A DNA stretch of 64,000 bases from Mollicutes bacterium (GCA_003568315.1 PWYL01000036.1:1-64000), one strand, 5' to 3'. Shown: positions 1 to 9,871, counted from the stretch's first letter. Notes: generated by a model not told the origin, from the letters alone. Program-made: numbers and translations.

Positions 1-414
1 ATCGTCTGGTTCTCTGTCATACTCATAGCGGCTTTCATCGAAGTCGTGACGCTGGACCTCACCAGCCTCTGGTTCAGCATCGGTGCCGTGTTCTCGTTCA
101 TCCTCGCCATCTTCGGCGTGGGAGCGGGCGTCCAAGTCGGTGTCTTCATCGGTGCGAGCCTGTTTTTGATCCTGAGTGTCCGCCCCCTGGCCAAGAAGTA
201 TTTCCGCACCAACATCGTCGGCACGAACGTCGACAGACTCGTCGGGAAAATCGCCATCTGCACAAAGGAGATTCCCCCGGGTGAACGTGGCGAGGTCCGT
301 GTCGAAGGGAAATACTGGACCGCCATCTCTTCGGGGACCGAGACCGTCCAGGTCGATGACAAGGTGGAGATTCTCGCCATCGAGGGAGCCAAGCTCATCG
401 TGGTGAAAGTATGA
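1..414 (+). CDS. NfeD-like membrane protein, 5' end truncated by the window edge
   Basis: Frame 1 is open from base 1 (IVWFSVILIAAFIEVVTLDLTS...). Hydrophobic N-terminus followed by an OB-like C-terminal domain (VDRLVGKIAICTKEIPPGERGEVRVEGKYWTA); followed by RDD and SPFH genes. Confidence 0.8.
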   Translation: MVWFSVILIAAFIEVVTLDLTSLWFSIGAVFSFILAIFGVGAGVQVGVFIGASLFLILSVRPLAKKYFRTNIVGTNVDRLVGKIAICTKEIPPGERGEVRVEGKYWTAISSGTETVQVDDKVEILAIEGAKLIVVKV

Positions 415-1007
415 CTGCAGGCACTTTCCGCCGTATCGCCAGTTTCATAGTCGACTTCATGATCATCATCTCTTTGGTCTTCACCGTGTTCCGGATATTC
501 GTCGACGGTACCATCCGTGAATTCACAGGCTACGACGAGACCCTGAGCGATTGGCCGTATGCGGCCGCGGAGCTCAATGAGGAACGAGATACCCTCAGAA
601 CACGCCTCGAGGAGGACGACACCTACACCCGAGAGGACTTCGACAGGGACGTGCAGGAACTCGAAGACCACTACAACGAGGTCTATGCTCCCGTCATCCC
701 CTACCTCATGTCCACCTTCCTCTATTTCTATTTCGGCTGGATCGCGGGAAACTATATCTATCAAGGATTGATGAAAGGCCGCACCTTCGGCCGAAAATGG
801 CTGAAGATCGAACTCGGAGGACGGGTGACCTGGTGGACGCTCTTCATGCGTGAAGTCCTCTGGAAAGGGTTTTTCTGGTTCTTCACGGTGTCCTTCGGTA
901 TCTGGCTCGATTTCGTCCTCATCTCCTTCACGCAAGAACGAAAGACCCTCCGGGACCGCATCTCCGGAAACCGGGTGATTCTGGAGGATGTGCCCTACCC
1001 CATCTGA
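411..1007 (+). CDS. RDD family membrane protein
   Basis: RRIASFIVDFMIIISLVF start and GRTFGRKWLKIEL segment typical of RDD proteins; ATGA overlap with the upstream gene. Confidence 0.75.
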   Translation: MTAGTFRRIASFIVDFMIIISLVFTVFRIFVDGTIREFTGYDETLSDWPYAAAELNEERDTLRTRLEEDDTYTREDFDRDVQELEDHYNEVYAPVIPYLMSTFLYFYFGWIAGNYIYQGLMKGRTFGRKWLKIELGGRVTWWTLFMREVLWKGFFWFFTVSFGIWLDFVLISFTQERKTLRDRISGNRVILEDVPYPI

Positions 1008-1082
1008 TTCCCCGGATCGTCTTCTTCCGGGATAAACCTATATATCCATAGAAGATAATCCCATTCCAAAAGGAGGATTCCC

Positions 1083-2054
1083 ATGGGAGGCACCATCGGC
1101 ATCATACTGGTCATTGCTGTTGTCGTCATCTTGCTCATCTATGTCGCCACCCGCTTCACCATCGTCACACAGGCCAACCGTTTCATCGTCGAGCGGCTCG
1201 GCGGATACTACACCACTTGGGACGTCGGTATCCATTTCCTCATCCCCTTCATCGACCGGCTGAAACTGAAGGTCTCGATCAAGGAGCAGGTCGTCGACTT
1301 CGACCCGCAACCCGTCATCACCAAGGACAACGTCACCATGCAAATCGATACCGTCGTCTTTTTCCAGATCACCGACCCGAAACTCTACACCTACGGGGTG
1401 AACTATCCGATCAAGGCGATCGAGAACATCACCTCGACCACACTCCGGAACATCATCGGTGATCTCGAACTCGATGAATCGTTGACTTCTCGCGACTACA
1501 TCAACGAGAAAATCCGCACGATCCTCGACGAAGCGACCGACCCCTGGGGCATCAAGATCAACCGTGTCGAAGTCAAGAACATCATCCCGCCCAAGGACAT
1601 CCGCGAAGCGATGGAGAAGCAGATGCGCGCCGAACGTGAGAAGCGCCAGTCCATCCTCATCGCCGAAGGTAACAAGCGCTCGGCCATCCTGAACGCGGAA
1701 GGTGAGAAGGAGGCACGCATCCTCCACGCCGACGGTGAGAAACAGACCCGCATCCTCGAAGCCGAAGGTCAGGGGGAAGCGATCCTCACGGTCCAAAAAG
1801 CGACCGCGAAAGGTATCGAGCTCATCAAGGCCGCCGATGCCGACGAAGCGTTCCTGCGCCTCGAAGCCTACAAAGCCATGGAGAAAGTCGCCGAGGGCCA
1901 AGCCACGAAACTTGTCATCCCCTCCGACATGCAAGGCATGGTCGGCATGGCATCCACGCTCGCCGAAGCCTTCGAGACCACCCCGAAACCCAAGCTTTCC
2001 GACAAGACCAAGAAGTCGCTCGAAGAGAAGAAAGAGAGCGCGAAAAAGCAATGA
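1083..2054 (+). CDS. SPFH/band 7 (stomatin-like) protein
   Basis: N-terminal TM helix, then QANRFIVERLGGYYTTWDVGIHFLIPFIDRL and EKQMRAEREKRQSILIAEG, typical of SPFH/QmcA-like proteins; SD AGGAGG upstream. Confidence 0.92.
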   Translation: MGGTIGIILVIAVVVILLIYVATRFTIVTQANRFIVERLGGYYTTWDVGIHFLIPFIDRLKLKVSIKEQVVDFDPQPVITKDNVTMQIDTVVFFQITDPKLYTYGVNYPIKAIENITSTTLRNIIGDLELDESLTSRDYINEKIRTILDEATDPWGIKINRVEVKNIIPPKDIREAMEKQMRAEREKRQSILIAEGNKRSAILNAEGEKEARILHADGEKQTRILEAEGQGEAILTVQKATAKGIELIKAADADEAFLRLEAYKAMEKVAEGQATKLVIPSDMQGMVGMASTLAEAFETTPKPKLSDKTKKSLEEKKESAKKQ

Positions 2055-2055
2055 G

Positions 2056-2088
2056 AAAAAGTGCCCTGGAAGCCCCAGGGCACTTTTT
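2056..2088. terminator. Bidirectional intrinsic terminator between the SPFH gene and asnS
   Basis: AAAAAGTGCCCTGG-loop-CCAGGGCACTTTTT; convergent gene ends. Confidence 0.85.
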
Positions 2089-3478
2089 AGAATTCGCAGT
2101 TCTTCGGTGTCCGCGGAAACGGGATCACATCGCGGATGTTCTTGACGCCGGTGATATACATGAGCATCCGGTCGAATCCGAGGCCGAAACCGGAATGCGG
2201 CACGCTGCCGTAACGGCGCAACTCCAGATACCATCCGAGTTCGTCCTCGTCCACGCCCATCTCTCGCATCCTTCTTTTCAGGACGTCATGACGCTCTTCG
2301 CGTTGCGATGCGCCGACAATCTCGCCGGCACCCGGCACGAGGAGGTCGCAGGCGGCGACGGTCTCTTCGTCATCGTTCAACCGCATGTAGAAGGCTTTGA
2401 TGTCTTTCGGCCAGTCCGTCACGAAGACGGGGCCCCCGAAATGTTCCACCAGCGCTTTCTCATGCTCGGTGGCGAGATCCGCCCCTTGCTCGGGAGGGGT
2501 GTCGAAGGAGTGGTCCGCATCGGTGAGAATCGTGACCGCCTCCTTGTGGGTGACCTTATGGAATTCGCTTCCGACGATGTTCTCGAGTTTCTTGATGAGT
2601 CCCTTCTCGACGAAACGGTCGAGGAAAGCCATTTCTTTTTCGGCATGTGCGAGCACATAACGGATGATTGCCTTGACCATGTCCTCGGAGAGGTCCATGA
2701 TGTCGTCGAGGTCCGCGAAAGCGACTTCGGGCTCCACCATCCAGAACTCGGAGGCATGCGTCGGTGTGTGGGATTTTTCCGCCCGGAAGGTGGGACCGAA
2801 TGTGTAGACGGCACGGAAGGCCTGGGCGAAGGCCTCGGCCTGCAGTTGTCCCGAAACCGTCAAATTGGTCTTCTTGCCGAAGAAGTCTTCCTCGTGGTCG
2901 ATGTTTCCACCCTTTTTCCCGACTGTCTCCGGTGTGAGCGTCGTCACCCGGAACATCTCTCCCGCTCCTTCGGCATCGCTCGCGGTGATGATGGGGCTTG
3001 CCAGATGGAGGAAGTCGCGGCTGTGGAAGAATTCATGGATGGCATGCGTGAGCAGGCTCCGGATCCTGAATACCGCGGTGAAAAGGTTCGTCCTTCCCCT
3101 TAGATGGGCATGCTTGCGCAAGAACTCCCTCGAATGGCGTTTCGGCTGCAAGGGATAGTCCTCGGGCGAATCACCGATGATACGGATGGTGCGCGCTTTG
3201 ATTTCGAAGGGTTGGGACCTCTCCGGGGTCAGAACGACCTCGCCCGCGACCTCGATGGCGGCGCCGGTGCGTATCTTGCGCAGCAAAGCGAAATTCTCGG
3301 TCAAACCTTCTTCATACACGACCTGGATGGTATCGAAACAGGTCCCGTCGTTCACGTTGATGAAACCGAAGGCCTTCTGGGCGCGATGATTGCGTACCCA
3401 TCCCTTCATTACGACCTCTTCTCGGGCATGTTCATCATGGGTTTCGATCAGGTCTCGCACGGTCATGTCCATGGTCAT
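2087..3478 (-). CDS. asnS: Asparaginyl-tRNA synthetase
   Basis: Full-length class IIb aaRS: VMKGWVRNHRAQKAFGFINVNDG, FGPTFRAEKSHTPTHASEFWMVEPE, GFGLGFDRMLMYITGVKNIRDVIPFPRTPKNCEF. Confidence 0.95.
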   Translation of the reverse strand: MTMDMTVRDLIETHDEHAREEVVMKGWVRNHRAQKAFGFINVNDGTCFDTIQVVYEEGLTENFALLRKIRTGAAIEVAGEVVLTPERSQPFEIKARTIRIIGDSPEDYPLQPKRHSREFLRKHAHLRGRTNLFTAVFRIRSLLTHAIHEFFHSRDFLHLASPIITASDAEGAGEMFRVTTLTPETVGKKGGNIDHEEDFFGKKTNLTVSGQLQAEAFAQAFRAVYTFGPTFRAEKSHTPTHASEFWMVEPEVAFADLDDIMDLSEDMVKAIIRYVLAHAEKEMAFLDRFVEKGLIKKLENIVGSEFHKVTHKEAVTILTDADHSFDTPPEQGADLATEHEKALVEHFGGPVFVTDWPKDIKAFYMRLNDDEETVAACDLLVPGAGEIVGASQREERHDVLKRRMREMGVDEDELGWYLELRRYGSVPHSGFGLGFDRMLMYITGVKNIRDVIPFPRTPKNCEF

Positions 3479-3487
3479 TCCTCCTTT

Positions 3488-3720
3488 TTTTACAAAAAAA
3501 CGCCCTTGCGCTCAAGGACGAAAGATTTCCGCGGTACCACCTTGTTTCAAAGAGCACTCTCGCTTTTAACGCAAGCTTACGGATGGGTCTACTCGATTCT
3601 TCCATCTCTCCCGGTGTTTCCCGCCCGGCTTTCATTTTCCGGCTCGCACCGTCCCGGAATCGCTTGAAAGAGGGAGCCGGACGAGGTGTCCGATCATCGA
3701 TTTGTATCTGTCATATCTAA
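3488..3720 (-). promoter_or_regulatory. T-box leader of asnS (specifier probably AAC, minus strand of 3616-3618)
   Basis: Minus strand has GGTGGTACCGCGG antiterminator, followed by terminator CGTCCTTGAGCGCAAGGGCGTTTTTTT, then asnS. Upstream Stem-I-like GACGGTGCGAGCCGG...GCGGGAAACACCGGGAG places AAC+A at the expected specifier position. Confidence 0.9.
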
Positions 3721-3748
3721 ATTATAAAGCATAAATGCCTTTTGTCAA
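3721..3748 (-). promoter_or_regulatory. Sigma-A-type promoter of the asnS T-box leader
   Basis: Minus strand TTGACA-16 bp-TATAAT. Confidence 0.85.
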
Positions 3749-3794
3749 CTCATAACGTCCCTTCAGTACTCTCCGAAAAAGGAGGAGGCTTACC

Positions 3795-4475
3795 ATGGAA
3801 AACAATCAGACCATCGTGTTCAGACGTCTTTTCGCCGCTTTCTTCGACCTTGTCGTTTTCCAGACGCTCTGGTCGTTGAGTCTGCAACTCACGATTCCCA
3901 TCATCGGCTGGGAGGCGTTCATCGATTGGATCGTTGCGGGAGAAATCGGCATCGAGGACGAGATCACCGCCGCATTTGCCGCCTACACGATCGTCTCCGC
4001 GCTTCTCGGCGTGATCATCGGCATCCTCTATTACGCCTACGTCCCCTGGATCAAAGACGGCAAGACCCTCGGGAAATCACTCATGGGTGTGAAAGTGGTG
4101 GACAGCCGCGGGAGGAACCCTTCCGTGTTGAAACACATGGCAAGGGCGATCATGCTCTGGGGAGTGTATATCGTCACTCCGCTTTCGTTCACCATCCTCA
4201 TCGACCCCTATATCTACACCATGCTGACGAGTGCGGCGGGCATGCTTTTTTACACAATCGCCTTTGCCGGCCTGTTCATGGTGCTCTTCCGGGGTGACTC
4301 CCGGGGGCCGCACGACCTCTTCGCCGAAACCCGGATCGTCGATGAGAATTTCGAACCTTCCTGGGAGATGGTCGAACCGGAACTCCGCAAAGAGGACTGG
4401 GCCGCCAAGGAGACCATCAACAGGGAGGACGACTTCCTTTACGAATACGACCAGCGCGATCCTTGGAAAAAATGA
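3795..4475 (+). CDS. RDD family membrane protein
   Basis: FRRLFAAFFDLVVFQTLW and KDGKTLGKSLMGVKVVDSRGRNPSVLKHMARAIMLW; GGAGGAGG SD. Confidence 0.8.
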   Translation: MENNQTIVFRRLFAAFFDLVVFQTLWSLSLQLTIPIIGWEAFIDWIVAGEIGIEDEITAAFAAYTIVSALLGVIIGILYYAYVPWIKDGKTLGKSLMGVKVVDSRGRNPSVLKHMARAIMLWGVYIVTPLSFTILIDPYIYTMLTSAAGMLFYTIAFAGLFMVLFRGDSRGPHDLFAETRIVDENFEPSWEMVEPELRKEDWAAKETINREDDFLYEYDQRDPWKK

Positions 4476-4476
4476 A

Positions 4477-4510
4477 AATGTCCGCGGACGTCATATGGTC
4501 CGCGGACATT
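4477..4510. terminator. Perfect 12-bp hairpin between convergent RDD gene and prs
   Basis: AATGTCCGCGGA-CGTCATATGG-TCCGCGGACATT; no clear U-tract. Confidence 0.55.
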
Positions 4511-4538
4511 GATGTGCATCGGTGTCGAGCCGCTCTCT

Positions 4539-5498
4539 TCAATGCGGTTCGAAAAGGTCGGAAAGAGGTTTGTCCTGCAAAATGTTCAGGATACCCTGTC
4601 CCAGCAAGGGCGCGACGGAAAGTTGCACGACCTTGTCGGATTGCTGGTCTTCCCGGAGTTGGATGGTGTTCGTGCAGATGATCTTCTTGATACCGCTGCG
4701 ATTGATCCGTTCGATGGCCGGATGGGAGAAGACCGGATGCGTGCAGGCGGCATAGACCTGGACGGCGCCGGCGTCTTTCAAGGCCTCCGCGGCAATGCCG
4801 ATGGTTCCCGCGGTGTCAATCAGGTCGTCGATGATGATGGCGGTCTTTCCCGCCACATCCCCGACGATGTTCATGACCTCGGCCCGGTTCGGGCTCGGAC
4901 GGCTCTTGTCGATGATGGCGATGGGTGCATGCATGGCGTTGCCGAGGAGTCGTGCTCTGGCGGCGCCGCCGTGGTCGGGGGACACGATGACGATGTTATT
5001 CTCGTCTAGGGTCTCCCGGAGATAATCGACAAGGATGGGCATTCCGAAGAAGTTGTCGATCGGGATGTCGAAGAAACCCTGGATCTGTCCGGCGTGAAGA
5101 TCCATCGATATGACCCGGTCGGCGCCCGCGACCTCGATCAGATTGGCCACGAGCTTGGCGGATATGGGTTGTCTGGCCGCGGATTTCCTGTCTTGGCGGG
5201 AGTAACCGTAATAGGGCATCACCACATTGACGGTCTTGGCGGAAGCTCTGCGCACGGCATCGATCATGACCAGAAGTTCCATGATGTGTTCGTTGACCGG
5301 CGGCTGGGTGGATTGGATGATGAAGACTTGGTGTCCGCGGACCGTCTCCTCGATGTCCACGCCGATCTCCCCGTCCGCGAAACGTTTGAGGTCGCATTTG
5401 CTCAAAGGGATTTTCGTGTAATCGGAAATTTCCTGTGCGAGTTTCGGATTGGCACTCAGGGTGAACAGTTTCACTTTTTCGCTACTATACGTTGCCAT
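4539..5498 (-). CDS. prs: Ribose-phosphate pyrophosphokinase
   Basis: [62 protein letters not shown]. Start set at the ATG following a GGAGGGG SD rather than the ORF-track TTG. Confidence 0.96.
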   Translation of the reverse strand: MATYSSEKVKLFTLSANPKLAQEISDYTKIPLSKCDLKRFADGEIGVDIEETVRGHQVFIIQSTQPPVNEHIMELLVMIDAVRRASAKTVNVVMPYYGYSRQDRKSAARQPISAKLVANLIEVAGADRVISMDLHAGQIQGFFDIPIDNFFGMPILVDYLRETLDENNIVIVSPDHGGAARARLLGNAMHAPIAIIDKSRPSPNRAEVMNIVGDVAGKTAIIIDDLIDTAGTIGIAAEALKDAGAVQVYAACTHPVFSHPAIERINRSGIKKIICTNTIQLREDQQSDKVVQLSVAPLLGQGILNILQDKPLSDLFEPH

Positions 5499-5589
5499 GT
5501 TCCCCTCCAAATCAAAGATTTATATCACGCGGGAAGGGTGCCGCTCGGACACCCCCTCGCTATCATCCACATGCATCGCGTATCGCAAA

Positions 5590-5617
5590 GAAAATGCAAC
5601 TTCCGGGAAAGTTGCAT
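5590..5617 (-). terminator. Intrinsic terminator after spoVG
   Basis: Minus strand ATGCAACTT...AAGTTGCAT followed by TTTTC. Confidence 0.65.
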
Positions 5618-5628
5618 CTCTTGTTGTT

Positions 5629-5994
5629 TCATTCTTCTTCGGTTTCTTCGGTTTTTTCAGTTTCTTCGGTTGTTTCGGCTTCTTCGGTCGTTTCGCTCTC
5701 GGAAGCTTCTGTTTCCTCGGCTTTTTTCTCTTCTTCATCTTTCTTGAGTTTCTCGTAAGCCTCGATCACGATACCTTCGATGTAGTCGCGGGTCTCTTGG
5801 TTGATGGGATGTGCGACGTCCTTGAACTCGCCGTTCGGCATCTTCCGACTCGGCATCGCCACGAACAACCCTTCCTTGCCGTCGATTACACGAAGCTCGT
5901 GCACAACGAAACAATCGTCAATGGTGATGGCGGCGATCGCCTTCAAGCGGTTCTCGCTGTCGAATATTTTCACCCTGACATCAGTAATTTCCAT
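5629..5994 (-). CDS. spoVG: SpoVG family protein with extended acidic/Thr-rich C-terminal tail
   Basis: MEITDVRVKIFDSENRLKAIAAITIDDCFVVHELRVIDGKEGLFVAMPSRK matches the SpoVG core; the tail is low complexity (TEEAETTEETEKTEETEEE). Confidence 0.93.
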   Translation of the reverse strand: MEITDVRVKIFDSENRLKAIAAITIDDCFVVHELRVIDGKEGLFVAMPSRKMPNGEFKDVAHPINQETRDYIEGIVIEAYEKLKKDEEEKKAEETEASESETTEEAETTEETEKTEETEEE

Positions 5995-6092
5995 CGTTCC
6001 ACCCCACAAATTATTGTGTCTTCCCTCTGATACCGTGAATTATACCACAGAACATGTGCCTTTTCAAATACTTTCGGCAACATTAAGCCGTC

Positions 6093-6944
6093 TCAGAGGA
6101 TTTTTGTCATTTTGGTGAAATGGCTGTGTCGATAATCGTCTTGGACCCGCTGCAGAAGTTCCGTGTTTTTGTCCATGATGAAGAAGGTGGGACCCGAACC
6201 GCTCATGAGATAACCGTCCGCATTGTAGGCTTTGAGTTCTTCGTGCAGCTTCGCGGCTTCCTCGTACACGGAGAAACAAAACGGTTGCAAGGCGTTGTGG
6301 AGTTCCTTCACGATCAACGGGTAGTTTCTGTTGTAGATGGCGTTCGTCATGCCGGTGATCTTGACATTCTCCACCTTCCGCATGTCCAATGCCTCGAACA
6401 CCTTCTTCGTGCTCACCCGCACAGGCGGGGTCACGAGGAGAACGGGGATGTTTAGTTTCCTTTTCAGGAAGAAAAGCTCTTCACCTTTGCCTCGAGCGAT
6501 GCAGAGACGGTTGTGGATGCAATAGGGGACATCGGCGCCGAAACGCTCACCGAGCTTCTCCAGTTCCTCGGGCTTTTTCTTCAGCCGGAAGAGTCTATCC
6601 AATCCTCGGAGTGTCGCGGCACAATCCGCGCTTCCACCGCCCATACCGGCAGCCAGCGGAATGTTCTTCTCGATATGGATTCTCACACCGTGGGAGATGT
6701 TTTCTTCCTTCATCACATATTCCGCCGCTTGATAGACGAGATTGTCCTCGACCCGACCGGTGATGGACTCTGATGTGGTGATATGGATGCCCGGTTCATC
6801 CATCTTGGTGATAGTGAGAACATCATGGATCTCCAACGGAGCCATGACCATCTCCAGATTATGGTATTGGTCCTCTCTCTTTCCCAACACATCCAAAAAC
6901 AGATTGACTTTCGCGTACGCCTTCTCCTTGATCGTCTTGCCCAT
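6093..6944 (-). CDS. ispE: 4-diphosphocytidyl-2-C-methyl-D-erythritol kinase
   Basis: GHMP kinase: AYAKVNLFLDVLGKREDQYHNLEMVM, IPLAAGMGGGSADCAATLRGLDRLF, MSGSGPTFFIM. Confidence 0.93.
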   Translation of the reverse strand: MGKTIKEKAYAKVNLFLDVLGKREDQYHNLEMVMAPLEIHDVLTITKMDEPGIHITTSESITGRVEDNLVYQAAEYVMKEENISHGVRIHIEKNIPLAAGMGGGSADCAATLRGLDRLFRLKKKPEELEKLGERFGADVPYCIHNRLCIARGKGEELFFLKRKLNIPVLLVTPPVRVSTKKVFEALDMRKVENVKITGMTNAIYNRNYPLIVKELHNALQPFCFSVYEEAAKLHEELKAYNADGYLMSGSGPTFFIMDKNTELLQRVQDDYRHSHFTKMTKIL

Positions 6945-6948
6945 CGGT

Positions 6949-7839
6949 TCACCTTCTCCCTTTGTTTTCACGTGGAACATCGGTGTTCATGGCAAAGAAC
7001 TCTCTCGCCAGGTCCACCAACCCATCGGGCTCGATCCGTTCGGCGCGGATGTTCCTGTCATAGCCCATTTTCTCGAGGAAATCACCGGTTTCCACCTTGT
7101 CCACCCCATAAGCGCTATGCAGATTGTTCACCAGAGTCTTCCTTCTTTGGGCGAACGCGTTCCTGATAAAAGCATGAAATCCTGATGTTTCACGTGGAAC
7201 ATCATGTCTATCTTTCACCTTCAAATTGATAACGGCGCTGCCGACCTCGGGTTTGGGAATGAATACCTCCCGCGGTACCCGGAAACAGAATTCCGCCTCG
7301 GTGTGATAGTGGATGAAGACGCTCAACGCGTTGTAATCCTTGGTGCTCGGACGTGCCGTGAGTCTTCTGGCGACCTCGAGTTGGACCATGAGGACATACC
7401 GGTCTATCCGTTCACTCTTCTCTAGGCAGTTCGTGATGAAGGGTGTGGTTATATAATACGGCAAGTTCGCCACAACGACAACTTTTCCGTAGGATTTGTC
7501 CAATTTTTCAATCTCTTCGTCCAAATCGACCTTCAACACATCCTCGTGCAGAAGGGTGAGATTCTTCACGTCACCGAAGGTCTCTTCCAGTACTTCGACC
7601 AGGTTGTCGTCAATTTCGATCGCCAAGACATGCCCCGCCGCATCGAAAAGGTAACGGGTCAGACTCCCGAGTCCCGGTCCGATTTCGATGACGAGTGTAT
7701 CCTCATCCAATGCGGCCGTCCGCATGATCTTTTTGAGAATCCCGTCGTCGATGAGGAAATTCTGCCCGAACCTCTTTTTTAGGCGGAGACCGTGTCCCAC
7801 GAGGAGTTCCTTGACGGCTTTCGGAGTCGATTTCTCCAC
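6949..7839 (-). CDS. rsmA: 16S rRNA dimethyladenosine methyltransferase
   Basis: LKKRFGQNFLIDD, VIEIGPGLGSLTRYL, VVANLPYYITTPFI; KsgA/RsmA family. Confidence 0.95.
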   Translation of the reverse strand: MEKSTPKAVKELLVGHGLRLKKRFGQNFLIDDGILKKIMRTAALDEDTLVIEIGPGLGSLTRYLFDAAGHVLAIEIDDNLVEVLEETFGDVKNLTLLHEDVLKVDLDEEIEKLDKSYGKVVVVANLPYYITTPFITNCLEKSERIDRYVLMVQLEVARRLTARPSTKDYNALSVFIHYHTEAEFCFRVPREVFIPKPEVGSAVINLKVKDRHDVPRETSGFHAFIRNAFAQRRKTLVNNLHSAYGVDKVETGDFLEKMGYDRNIRAERIEPDGLVDLAREFFAMNTDVPRENKGRR

Positions 7840-7843
7840 GATT

Positions 7844-8767
7844 TCACCACTCCTTCCGCAAAGACTGGTTCGGAAAGAGGTTTCGTCTCTTTCCGCTGAT
7901 GAGAATCCTCAGGGCTTGTTTCTCCACTTCGAAATCGAGGAGCCCGATTGCGCCCTTCTCTCCGTCGAGGGTCCACCGGTGCGAATCCTCCGAGAGGATC
8001 CGGGCCTTTTTGACGGTCTGACGGCGTATGCCCGGCAGGCTCGCGGGATCGAAGAGGAACGAGAGGCCGTAGAGGATGTTGTTCAAAAAGGGGATGTGGC
8101 GATAGGTGACAAGATCGATGCGACCGTCGTCGAGGACGGGCGCATCGATAATCTTGAACCCGGCCACATGACGCGAATTGACGACAAGAACAAGTGAATA
8201 TGTTCCTTCAATGCTCTCTTGTCCGTCATCGATCTTCATCCGGATTTTCCTGATACGGAAAAACCGTTTCACACCGGTAAGGACATAGGCCAGATATCCG
8301 AGTCTATCTTTCTTGTCGTCCGGCGTCTTGAAACTGATGTCCACATAGTTCCCCAAGGCCGCGACATAGGTGAAATATCCCTGATTGGTCCGGACGATGT
8401 CCATATCCGCGGAAAAACCCTCACGAATCGTATCCAGGCTTTTAGTGATCTTCTTGCTTATACCTAGGGTGCGGGCGATGTCGCATGATGTGCCGGCGGG
8501 CACATAACCGACCAGGGGTCGTTTGTCGGTAAGGAAAATCCCGTTCAAGCATTCGTTGAACGTCCCGTCTCCGCCCACGATGACGAGGAGGTCGGTATTC
8601 TCTTCGCAAGCTTCCTTTGTCAAGTCCACAGCATGGGAAGGACGTTCGGTCCGCTTGATGTTACACGTGAAACCTAATGTTTCCACCCCGTCACGAATCA
8701 ACGGGACCTCTTTCTCCGTTTGACCGCGGCCGCTGATCGGATTATAGATGACTGTGCATTTTTTCAT
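7844..8767 (-). CDS. Diacylglycerol kinase-family lipid kinase (copy 1)
   Basis: YNPISGRGQ, VVGGDGTFNECLNGI, GYVPAGTSCDIARTLGI. Confidence 0.88.
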   Translation of the reverse strand: MKKCTVIYNPISGRGQTEKEVPLIRDGVETLGFTCNIKRTERPSHAVDLTKEACEENTDLLVIVGGDGTFNECLNGIFLTDKRPLVGYVPAGTSCDIARTLGISKKITKSLDTIREGFSADMDIVRTNQGYFTYVAALGNYVDISFKTPDDKKDRLGYLAYVLTGVKRFFRIRKIRMKIDDGQESIEGTYSLVLVVNSRHVAGFKIIDAPVLDDGRIDLVTYRHIPFLNNILYGLSFLFDPASLPGIRRQTVKKARILSEDSHRWTLDGEKGAIGLLDFEVEKQALRILISGKRRNLFPNQSLRKEW

Positions 8768-8899
8768 ATGACCACCAACATGTCGAGGCATTGCCGTTCC
8801 GGAATCGAATCCTTTGTATGTTCCACGTGGAACTGCAACGTCTTATCAGGAAAAACTTTCCGGCAATATGGAAAGAGCCCGCGGAAGCGAGCTCTTTTT

Positions 8900-9847
8900 T
8901 CAGTCCTGAAGGCTTTGTGCGGCCGTGATGATGGCCGTGTTATAGACATCCTCGATTGAACAGCCACGCGAAAGGTCGTTCACGGGCTTGTTCAATCCGG
9001 CGAGGATTGGGCCCATCGCTTCGAACTTTCCGAGCCGTTGGGCGATCTTGTAGCCGATGTTGCCGGAGTTCAAGTCGGGGAAGATGAACGTGTTCGCTTT
9101 TCCGGCGACTTGGCTTTCGGGGAATTTCTTCTCCGCGACGGCCGGGACGATGGCCGTGTCGAACTGCATCTCGCCGTCGATTGCGAGCTCCGGTGCCTTC
9201 TTTTTGGCGATGCGCACGGCTTCGGCGACTTTCTTCGTTTCTTCGGTCACCGCGCTTTTGTTCGTGGAATACGAGAGCATGGCGACTCTCGGTTCGATAT
9301 CGAACATCACTGCGGCGCGAGCGGCTTCTATGGCGAATACCGCCAAATCCTTGGCTCCGGGGTCGGGGTTGATTGCACAATCGCCCATGATGTACTTCTC
9401 ATCGCCTCTCACCATGAGGAAATAGCCGAATGTCAAGGAGAGATGCGGTTTCGTCTTGATGATCTGCAAGGCCGGCCGTACCGTGTCGGCCGTCGAATGG
9501 GCGGCTCCGGCCACTAGACCGTCCGCATGGCCCATATAGACCATCATGGTCGCGAAATAGTTGGGTCGTTTCAAGAGTTCTTGCGCCTCTTCATAGGTGC
9601 ATTTACCGCTGCGTCTTTCCACGAGCGCCTGGACGAACTCATTGTAGAACTCCGATGTTTCGGGATGCACAATCCCTTCCCCGCCTTCCGACGCCTTGTC
9701 GGGCTCACCGACGAGGATGGGTTCGACGATGTCCTCTTCGGCTAATTTGTTGGTCGCCTTGATGATCCTTTCGTCTTCGGGCTCGGGAAAAACGATGCGG
9801 ATTCCCTTCCCCTTGATACGGTTTTTCAATTCGTCGATGACTGTCAT
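8900..9847 (-). CDS. pta: Phosphate acetyltransferase
   Basis: RIVFPEPEDERIIKA, ADGLVAGAAHSTADTVRPALQIIKT, NTFIFPDLNSGNIGYKIAQRLG. Confidence 0.93.
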   Translation of the reverse strand: MTVIDELKNRIKGKGIRIVFPEPEDERIIKATNKLAEEDIVEPILVGEPDKASEGGEGIVHPETSEFYNEFVQALVERRSGKCTYEEAQELLKRPNYFATMMVYMGHADGLVAGAAHSTADTVRPALQIIKTKPHLSLTFGYFLMVRGDEKYIMGDCAINPDPGAKDLAVFAIEAARAAVMFDIEPRVAMLSYSTNKSAVTEETKKVAEAVRIAKKKAPELAIDGEMQFDTAIVPAVAEKKFPESQVAGKANTFIFPDLNSGNIGYKIAQRLGKFEAMGPILAGLNKPVNDLSRGCSIEDVYNTAIITAAQSLQD

Positions 9848-9871
9848 ATGACCACTCCTTTACCAAGCCCC

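Noticed and set aside
1038-2234. 398-aa minus-strand ORF over the SPFH gene
   Set aside because: Same shadow-ORF effect; it spans the terminator and overlaps asnS, with low-complexity F/G/D-rich translation.
5492-6118. Ser/Phe-rich plus-strand ORFs (FFGFFGFFSFFG...) opposite spoVG
   Set aside because: Translation of the antisense of the spoVG repeat tail; no start context.
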